Assembly: GCA_003049485.1 (NCBI GenBank)
Contig: PYST01000071.1
Coordinates: forward strand, 62,001 to 126,000
Reading direction: 5' to 3'
From: Ophioceras dolichostomum
Taxonomy: Eukaryota > Ascomycota > Sordariomycetes > Magnaporthales > Ophioceraceae
DNA: 64,000 nt
Of this stretch, positions 56,641-64,000 are shown piece after piece. A program made the position numbers and the translations under genes. The notes under the pieces are model-generated. The model searched no databases, had not been told where the DNA came from, and worked only from the letters and a program-made list of their open reading frames with translations. Position 1 is the stretch's first letter, and each line of letters begins with the position of its first letter.

Positions 56641-57366
56641 CTACCACTGCTTTTTGGCGTAGTCCGCAGCAGCATCGATGACCTTGTCGGTCATGCGGTC
56701 AGAGAAGCTCTGGTCCGTGTTGTTCTCCCTGTTGTAGTTGTCCTTTTTGCCGTCGCTGTCGCTCGCTCCCAAGAACACGCCGCCGCCGCCGTTGCTGCTG
56801 CTGTTGTTGTACGAGTTGCTGTTGGAGGTGAAGCCGTTGTCTGAAGGACGACAAGTGGGTTAGTATATTTCGAGTCACATAGCCTGAAGTAGAAAGGAGA
56901 AGAATGAGCGTACCACAACGAGCAGAGGAGAGTCCACCAGAGCCTGACGTCTCGTGACAACGCCCGTAGTTAGAGCGGTCGGTGCGCGTCGAGTCGAGGC
57001 TTTCCTCGGAGCGGTGGCCGCCGTTGCTGCCGTAGGAGCTGGACACTCCGGTGTTGTTGCTGTTATTGTTGTTGGAAGAGAAGTTGGACGAGCCGTGCAC
57101 GTCGTTGTCGCGGCAGCGCTCGAAGCGGGACGAGCGGCCTGAGCCCATCTCTGAGTCCATGTTGTTGGGGTTGACGTTGTCGTTGTTGCTGTTGTGACCA
57201 TAGGCGCTCCGGGGAGAGGGCAACTCGTTGTTCTCGTAGCAGTCTGTTGGCCGGACTGGTGTTAGAGGATTGGTATGGCTATGTGCGGAAAGGGGGTGGT
57301 AAGGTAAGCCGTACCGGAGTTCATGGAGGAGCCGTAGCTCGACGAGTCGTTGCCGTAGGAGCCCAT
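56641..57366 (-). CDS. Asn/Ser/Gly-rich small protein, function unknown
   Basis: Three exons: 57366-57315, 57243-56914 and 56840-56641, encoding 193 aa. It begins MGSYGNDSSSYGSSMNSGD and continues with many NNN, SSS and GS tracts. More ordered blocks are SGRSSRFERCRDNDVHGSS and the C-terminal SDRMTDKVIDAAADYAKKQW, a charged amphipathic helix. The low-complexity part has interspersed Tyr and Arg, as in disordered or condensate-forming proteins. No signal peptide or membrane segment. All three exons keep the same composition across GT-AG introns with agreeing phases, which supports the model. I do not recognise a family; some stress- or conidiation-associated fungal proteins look similar. Confidence 0.65.
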
Positions 57367-58738
57367 TTTTTGGATACGGAGACTGGTAGGCCCGTAAGTG
57401 GGAGCGAGGGCAACTGACGTGCAGCCAACTACCAGGCGAGAGTGGGATGATGGTGAAGACCTCAGGAGGCGTGCTGCTGATGAGGATGATAGAAAATGAA
57501 TGAGACGGCTTGGGGCATCACCTAGACTCCTTTCTATACATAGTAGCGAGTCGACCTGAGTTGATATCGTACAGCCCCATCTATGGCTCGAGGGAGAGGT
57601 CGTTCTACGAGGAGGCTGTCTTTCTTGCAGACTTCTCCCCGGGTATCACCTCTGACCTCACCACACAGGCCAGTATTCCGGAAAGTTGGCATTGTCTCCA
57701 CTTGCATGAGGTTGATCAGGGCATCAGATTCAAGGCAGTTGCTACTTTCGATACGGTGGTCGCCTAGCAGTCCGAGACGTTTTGGAAGGGCTGACATAGT
57801 TGCCGTCGCCATCGCCCTTCCCCTCCTCCCGTCGTTGTTGTCCCTGCACTGGGCACTAGCCTCAGGTCCGCTCACTCCAGGGTCCTCCGTTCTGCCAGTG
57901 TTCTGATTATCCATGTTCGGCCTAGATCCTTGACGACGTAGCCCGATTGAGTACCTTAGTTGCCCAATATCGCAACGTTCGGTGACTCCCGATCCTGAGC
58001 AGGTTAGCAAATCTGAGCAAGTTTTCCACCTGCGAGTCCCTGCAGGCAATCTGGATATGCCGGTGTTTCCAGAATAATACGAGATGATCGGCGGGGGAGT
58101 GCCCTCGGCAGTCCGCTGGCGCCGCCAAAGCGTGGGATTGTGGGGGGCTCTTCAGCGTATCTTGTCCTGGAATGCGGGTGGGAACACGCTAGAACTTAGT
58201 GAGCATGACCTTATCTTGGTACCCCCTTTTAGGTGCTACACAGGTCGCCCTGAATTTCGGCTGAGGTCAAACCCTCCACACAACATCAACCCCTTCCTTT
58301 CCTCTTTCAAACCTGCATGTGGTTTCCAAACCCGATATTTCCCAAAATGAAGGCCGAAGATTGCAATCCACTCCTTCATAGTTTGAAATATCCAGCTTGG
58401 AACAAGCTGAGCGAGATCTCGCGAGGTTCCCCGGCATGGCTAGCACCGAGAGTTTGAGACCTGTCTCTTGTCGCCTGTTTTTCACATTCGTTGGGGTGGA
58501 GATGCCTCTACGATATGGACCTTGGGTCTCGATCCAAGCACCAGGTGCTTCGGCTCCCTCAGCCAGAGATGGAAAAATGAAGGGAGGGAGATATTATTAA
58601 TTCTACTTAGGTAGGTACCTATTACTATACCAAGACTACTCTCAAGTGCTAGCACGTCACCACATCGAAAGCAGCCAAGCAAGGCAGGGCAAAGGGCCGT
58701 CCTACCATCTCAGCCTAGACAGACCAGTAGTTGCATCC
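57367..58738. other. 1.4-kb intergenic region
   Basis: No gene is supported. It contains the promoter of the 57366 gene and the 3' flank of the SDR gene. The frames 57534-58049 (minus) and 58084-58350 (plus) have no domain. TACTTAGGTAGGTACCTA occurs at 58603-58621. Confidence 0.4.
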
Positions 58739-59916
58739 TCACTTCCTCATCCCACCAAACATCGCGCTCGTCTTCTCCAACGCAGCCGAATCCCCCGCCT
58801 TGAACGCGAGGTCCTTGAGCTCCTTCATCTCCTCGGCGATCCCCGCCGCCTCGGCCGCGACGACGGTCCAGGAGTCGGCGCCAAGCGGCAGGCGGATGGG
58901 GATGCGCCGGCCGCGCGCCACGACCTCGTACATGACGCCCGCGATGCCGTCGGGCTCGGCCCAGGCCCCCGACACGGCCGGGTCGTACATCGCCTTCAGG
59001 AGATTCCGGGTCGGGCCGTCCTCGTAGGCTGCGGCGTCCATGGGGCCCATGACGATGCTGGAGCCGGCGAAGTTGGTCTTGACGCCGCCGGGCTCGATGA
59101 TGCAGAAGTGGACTGTGCCCGAGAGAAAATTTTAACGTTAGAAGAAGGAAAGCTGGCATCGAACTGGCTGGACCGACCGAGACTGACGAGGCTGGTGCTG
59201 GACTGGGACGAAGACGGACTGCTGGGGACTGGGGGACTGCACTCACTGTTCCACTCGGGCTTCATCTCCTGCGCCACGCTCTCCGTGAAGCCCTCGATCG
59301 CGAATTTGGCCGAGTGGTAGAACGAGTTGCCGGGGACGGTGATGAAGCCGCCCATGCTCGTGACGTTGAGCACGACGCCGCCGATCTTCCCGCCGTTCTT
59401 AGGGTTCTCCTCGCGCATGACCCGGATGGCGTGCTTGGAGAGCGCGACGGTGCCCCAGAACATCGTCTCGAACAGGGTGCGCTCTTTATCACTGGTCATA
59501 AACTCTGTGTCGCCGAGGAGGCCGTACCCGGCGTTGTTGACCATGACGTCGATGCGGCCGAACTTGGCCAGCGTCGCGGCCACGGCGGCGTCGATGGCCT
59601 CCTTGGATGTCACGTCTAGTGCAAGCTTGAGCACGCGGTCCGAGTCCGAGATGGGCGAGAGCGCGGCCGGCTTGCGGGCTGTGGCGACGAGGCGCTGCGT
59701 CGGGTGCGCTGCAATCTGCTTGGCTAGGGAGAGGCCGATGCCTGAGGAGCAGCCGGTGACTGTGGCCAAGCGGTCCAGCGGTTAGTCGTGCGTGGGTAGG
59801 GGAGGCAATGGACAGGTCTCGAGGCAGCGAGACTGGAAGGTGGAGGAAGGGGGTTGCCTACTGAACCAGACGGCATCAACTGGGAGGGTGTACGGGGCGG
59901 TGTTGCTCTTGCTCAT
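58739..59916 (-). CDS. Short-chain dehydrogenase/reductase, classical
   Basis: Three exons: 59916-59862, 59759-59247 and 59112-58739, encoding 313 aa (MSKSNTAPYTLPVDAVWFITGCSSGIG). The NAD(P)-binding motif TGCSSGIG is at residues 20-27. The NNAG motif (VMVNNAGYGLLG), Ser in VLNVTSMGG and the catalytic Tyr-Lys pair in FYHSAKFAIEGFTES follow. After the core comes IIEPGGVKTNFAGSS and a long C-terminal helical part. This pattern is common in fungal SDRs that act on hydrophobic alcohols or ketones; NADP preference is likely (ATARKP after beta 2). The substrate is unknown. It is not next to any synthase, so a cluster role is not supported. Donor GTAGGC of intron 1 is unusual but fixed by frame and motif. 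Confidence 0.82.
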
Positions 59917-61719
59917 CTTGACTAAAGGGTCTGTTGGGTTGATTGCGATGCAAAGGCAAAGTGTCTATATTTTGCGATGTGGTATCGGTATGGAGGTTGA
60001 GGTAAGTGATATCTTGTCTCTTTCTGAGTTAAGCTGTTTAAGCTGTGTGTCTTGTTTGTACAAACAATCCATCGATCTCTAGAGCTGTGATGTCTTCCCA
60101 TTTTATATTCGCAGTCTCTCCTTTCCATCCCCAAGCGGTATGCACAGAAGACATCGTCTTGAACCATACTCGCTAAGTCCGCGCTGCTGGCGGATGACGA
60201 GGCCAGCCTGAGTCGCTTGGGCTGTCATTGATCTCTACCTAGGTAGCTTCCAGAGTTCAATGTGAGGTTGAGGGTGTCCTGCGGCTCGTCGTCGAGCACC
60301 GGCGATATGGCGGAGCCAGTGCACAGAAGAAAGCTGGAAGGTCAGCATCCTGCAGGTGGCGGACACTAGTGAAACGAAGGTGGCCCCTGGCTCGGTAATA
60401 CAGGGGTTGTCATCAGCCAGCATGTTGCCAAATCCGCAAGCAAATCAGCGCGTGCTGGGGCTGCGTACCTTCCATTAGTGAATTAGCGATGGATCCTGCC
60501 TGAACCGTAACTCCACGTACATACATACATATAAGCCCCAGCCCACCTAGCGGACTTTACGAAATACCTCCAGGCTTGCAGCTCGTTGTGGTCCATTTTT
60601 TGACCTACTGGCCAATGGGAAAAATCCCAGCTCCTGCGCACGCCTTACCAGAAATCATCCCCTACGAGACGGCGGGTAGAAACGTGATGACGCGCATTTG
60701 AAGGCATTGCCAGCCAATTCCCGCGCTATCATGTAGGGGCTTTGAAGACGTGGAATTATCGGGGAGGGTTTTGCATCCCGACCGACCGAGTTTTATGCCA
60801 GTGATTGAGTGCGGCCAGCCGAGTACGCCCCTGGGCCAGACCGCCGGCAGCGACAAGATCTCCAAACTCCAAGCCCCTGGTCTTCATGCTTTGGTGCGCA
60901 ACTTCCGAACGACGTAGAATCCAACTACGACTGCGCCGCTCCCTGCAATGACTTTGGACTGCGTCTATGAACGCTGCGGAAGACCCTTCAGCCTGGCGTC
61001 CAGCGGCTCGAAAGCGACAGGGCTTGAGGCAGGGTCGCTACGTCGCTCGGTACTAGGTAAGAAGGATCTCACTGCAGCAACCTTATTGATTTAACAATAG
61101 CTAGGCGTCGATCGATCGATAGAAGAGGCATTCAAGGCGGAGACGGCGCGGCAGCGGGCTCCTCACAGTAACCCGTTAAAAGACGCACATCTACTACTTC
61201 GGTACGGTCTTCGACGTTGCGGGAGAGCCAACCCCTAGAGATAGGAGAAGCCCCATCATCACTCGCTGGTTGGTGCCAGACCTTGGCTAACGCCAGGATG
61301 CAGAGCTTCCCCCTATCCCTCCAACGGACAGGAACAGATGTCGGGGTGCTGAAAGAGGATTCGACGCTGTGTCAGGGCGGTGGTAGGAGTAGCTCATGTT
61401 CGAGCACGGCGTTTGGCATCGACACGGCCAAGTCGATTCAGGAGGAAGTCGACCCAGCGAAGAGCTAGCAGGTTGCTTTGGATGGATATGTATTGGCGAA
61501 AACAGGATTAGTAAAATAAAAGAAAAGAAAGTCCAGAACAAGCAAACATCAACAGCATTTGAAGGACTCGAAGAAAAGACCGCATCGCACTAATGGTATC
61601 GTTCGCATACCAAGACACAAACAACAGGAACCGACAACAAATCCGGACACGAGAAAGCCATACAACCATCACAAACCAAGACAGGATCAACGAGCCGTCG
61701 TGCAGCCCACCAACCCCTC
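59917..61719. other. 1.8-kb intergenic region
   Basis: No gene is supported. It holds the promoter of the SDR gene and the 3' flank of the P450 gene. The palindrome CTACCTAGGTAG lies at 60235-60246. A GATCGATCGAT run lies at 61110-61121. AT-rich A-stretches at 61500-61560 are consistent with a 3' flank. Confidence 0.4.
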
Positions 61720-61772
61720 CACCTACCTACCTACCTATCCATCCATCCATCCATCCACCAACCAATCAATCA
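61720..61772. repeat. CTAC/CATC microsatellite
   Basis: Tandem CTAC units pass into ATCC units and then CCAACCAATCAATCAA, about 50 bases, ending 20 bases beyond the stop codon of the P450 gene (on its downstream side). Likely length-variable. Confidence 0.8.
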
Positions 61773-61791
61773 AGTCCATCAACCATCCTCA

Positions 61792-63856
61792 TCAAACCCT
61801 CTCAAGCCTAACAAACAGTCCCTTCCTCGGCCTCAGCACCACCCCAGGGCTCCTCAGCTCGACCCTCATCCCGTCTCTCTCCAGCTCCTCGCTGGGCCGG
61901 AACCTGAACCGGCCGACGACCTCGACCAGCAGCGCCTTGATCTCGACGTACGCGTATTGCTTCCCGATGCACTGCCGCGGCCCGTTGATGAACGTGTTGA
62001 CCGAGTACGGCGTCGCCGCGGCACCCTCGAGCGCCTCCCACCTCTCGGGCACGAACTCGTCCGCGTCGGCGCCCCAGATGTGGTGCGACAGGTTCGTCAC
62101 GGCCGGACAGAGCACCAGGTGAGTACCTTTGGGGATGCGCACGCCGCAGACGACGGTGTCGGTTGCTGCTTCGCGGTGGGAGCCGACCGCTGTGCGTTCG
62201 TGTCCGAAGATTATTAGTATTGGCCGGGTGAGCCTTGTGTTGCGAAATGGAGAAAATTGGAGGGAGTCTTTTTGTCTGCAAACTCACCTGGGCTGTACAG
62301 CCGCAGCAGCTCGCGCACAAAGTTGTGCATGTACCGCATCCGCTCCAGGTCGGAGTAGTCGGGCCTCGGCTTCTCCTTCAGCAGCTCCATGATTTCGGCT
62401 CGGAGTTTGTCCTGGACCTCGGGCTTGGTGGCCAAGACGTATGTCGCCCAGGTCATCGCGCCAGCAGTGGTCTCGTGTCCGGCGGACAAGAAGTTCAGGA
62501 GCTAGGAGCTCCAAGTCAGTCATCAGTCATGCCTCAAGATGGGCGTAGTGTGTCAAACTGTCTGGAGACGAGAAGAAGGAAGGGGAGAAGAAGCAGAATG
62601 GAGGTTTCGCTCACATGTCCCAAAATATCATCCTCGGTCAGCACAACATCGCCCTCACCACCCACCATCCTCTCCTCAACCATATACGTCAAAAGATCCC
62701 TGCTCAAGAACTTCGCCTCCGCCCCCTTGGAAGCCTCCACGTCCCTGATGCGCTCACGGATGCACATCCGCAGCATAGCCCTTATCTCGGTCGACGCCTC
62801 TATCATCCCCCTATTGGCGGGGACGAACCACAGCGCCTTGCGGAGGGGGATGTGGACGTTGAGGAACGAGATCAGGGAGGACAGCCACCCCTGCTCGAAC
62901 ATGCGGCGGTAGCACTGCAGGAAGTCGAGCTTCAGGTCCGGCGAGCGCAGGTTGCGCAGCTCGACCCCCAGCGCGGTGACGCCGATCACGTCGATGGTCG
63001 CCTTGGAGTACACGCTCAGGACCTCGACGGTGCCCGTCGGGTTCTCGCACATCTTGTCCTCGAGGTAGCGGACGAGGTCGTCGGCCTTGTTTTGCATGAC
63101 GGGGAGCATCTTCTTCAGGTTCGGGATGGAGAAGACGTCTTTTTATTCGCCGGGGTGGACATCGGTCAGTTAGGGAACACCTCTAGCCTGGCAAGGAGGA
63201 ATGAGGAGGGATAAGGGAGGGAAGGGGGTGGAGGCGACGTACTCAAGATCATCTTCCTCTGCCTCTTATGCTCGATGCCTTCGGCGAACAGCAGACCCGT
63301 GCCCGTGATCTCGCCGACGAACCGGGTGAAGAACCCGGGCTTCTGGAAGGAGTAGCATTGCGTCTGGAACACCTCCCTGTGCGCCTCGACGCTGTTGACG
63401 AGCAGAGACTCCTTCCCCGCGAAGGCGAAGAAGCGGATGAAGGGACTCTCGGGCCAGGTCTTGGACCACTGCGTGTACAGCTCGTTGGGCGAGGAAGCGC
63501 GGAACTGGTTCAGGACTTGGCCGACCATGAACTGGTTGCCCTGTTTAATTGGGTAGGTTAGAGGGCGAGAAGGTGATACTGAGTGATGACATCGATCATC
63601 TCGGGGGGTGGGTTGTCCTACTGACCTCCGGAGTCGGCAGATGCCTCAGCGGCGAGACAAACGCGGGGTAAATAAAGATCCGGTACGATTTTAGGATGAG
63701 GTACTGCAGGGTGATGAAGGCGAGGAACGTCTTCAGGAGCTCCTGCTTCGGGGCCGACGTGAGTGAGGACAAGAGAGACCCAGCATGGCCTCCTGCGCCG
63801 AGAGTGATTGCCACGGTCTCGAGCACCGAGAGCACGGCGCAGATCTGGAGATCCAT
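61792..63856 (-). CDS. Cytochrome P450 monooxygenase
   Basis: Five exons: 63856-63626, 63540-63243, 63138-62615, 62501-62288 and 62189-61792, encoding 554 aa. The N-terminal hydrophobic segment (LLKTFLAFITLQYLILKSYRIF) anchors the protein in the ER; it is followed by RHLPTPE. The I-helix is LSAGHETTAGAMTW (Gly359-Thr363), ExxR is ELLR (415-418), the PERF-like motif is FVPERW and the heme loop is FINGPRQCIG with Cys at about 496. These are intact and spaced normally. Length fits a fungal class II P450 of the CYP52/CYP5xx-like, fatty-acid or terpenoid type; the exact family cannot be set by eye. Introns are GTCAGT, GTACGT, GTGAGC and GTGAGT types. A redox partner (CPR) is expected elsewhere. 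Confidence 0.85.
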
Positions 63857-64000
63857 GATTCAGGGAACTCTTGGAGACGGTGAGGTAGAGATGGGAAGAA
63901 GACCGCGGCAGCTCGGAGAGCAACCCTCGGTCGCTGACTTGGGGATTTAAAGGGGAGGAGGAAGTTAGGTAGAAAGTGACGAAAACGACCTATCGCGAAC
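63857..64000. other. Upstream region of the P450 gene
   Basis: Only 144 bases are visible; these are probably the P450 leader and core promoter. A TTTAAA word occurs at 63946-63951. No other gene is supported. Confidence 0.3.

Noticed and set aside
61720..61772. CRISPR-like or regulatory tandem array
   Set aside because: Plain 4-base microsatellite in a eukaryotic 3' flank; no spacers.
58739..63856. SDR and P450 as a biosynthetic pair
   Set aside because: They are separated by almost 2 kb of non-coding DNA and no third pathway gene is visible before the window ends.

Overview
The window comes from a filamentous ascomycete (Pezizomycotina, most likely Sordariomycetes). Genes have GC-rich exons split by short GT-AG introns of roughly 80-240 bases. 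The gene set includes MAD1, SYP1, TAM41, a CSK1-like kinase, PPT1, a VAO-type FAD oxidoreductase, a fungal P450, a CVNH lectin and a polyglycine-hydrolase-like secreted enzyme. There are also chromodomain Ty3/gypsy and Tad-like LINE remnants with RIP-like decay. Two assembly scars are visible: a poly-C-flanked 21-N gap at 9101-9121, and a single N at 30347 between identical 68-bp flanks.

Layout. 1-2.6 kb: transposon debris (a LINE 3' end, the 3' part of a gypsy element and its LTR). 3.4-25.1 kb: a frameshifted DUF4419 gene, a CVNH lectin, an EXPERA/TMEM97-like membrane protein, a type I membrane protein of unknown function, a SAM methyltransferase, PPT1, a secreted FAD oxidoreductase and an AYR1-like reductase, with large gene-poor gaps at 4.7-7.0, 7.6-10.6 and 19.9-23.9 kb. 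25.6-32.1 kb: an accessory island with a foldback, a tRNA-like sequence, an inverted gypsy pol remnant, a LINE 3' half and a decayed MFS transporter. 32.7-43.9 kb: an amadoriase-type oxidase, a multiply broken membrane-protein gene, the polyglycine-hydrolase-like gene, a membrane protein and a CSK1-like kinase. 45.6-64 kb: conserved housekeeping genes (SYP1, MAD1, TAM41), then an Asn/Ser-rich small protein, a second SDR and a P450.

How the genes relate. Most are independent housekeeping or metabolic genes. I see no biosynthetic cluster: the P450, the two SDRs and the oxidases are scattered and no backbone synthase is present. The most striking structural signal is that the gypsy fragment at 1.4-2.6 kb (plus strand) and the gypsy fragment at 26.4-29 kb (minus strand) stop at the same codon of the integrase core. 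They share a 5-bp GTCAC at the breakpoint and would join in frame. This suggests one element split by a roughly 25-kb inversion (or an equivalent misjoin) carrying every gene from DUF4419 to AYR1.

Exon boundaries were inferred by hand from frame continuity, splice consensus and family knowledge. Totals divisible by three and unbroken domains support them, but no transcript or database evidence was available.
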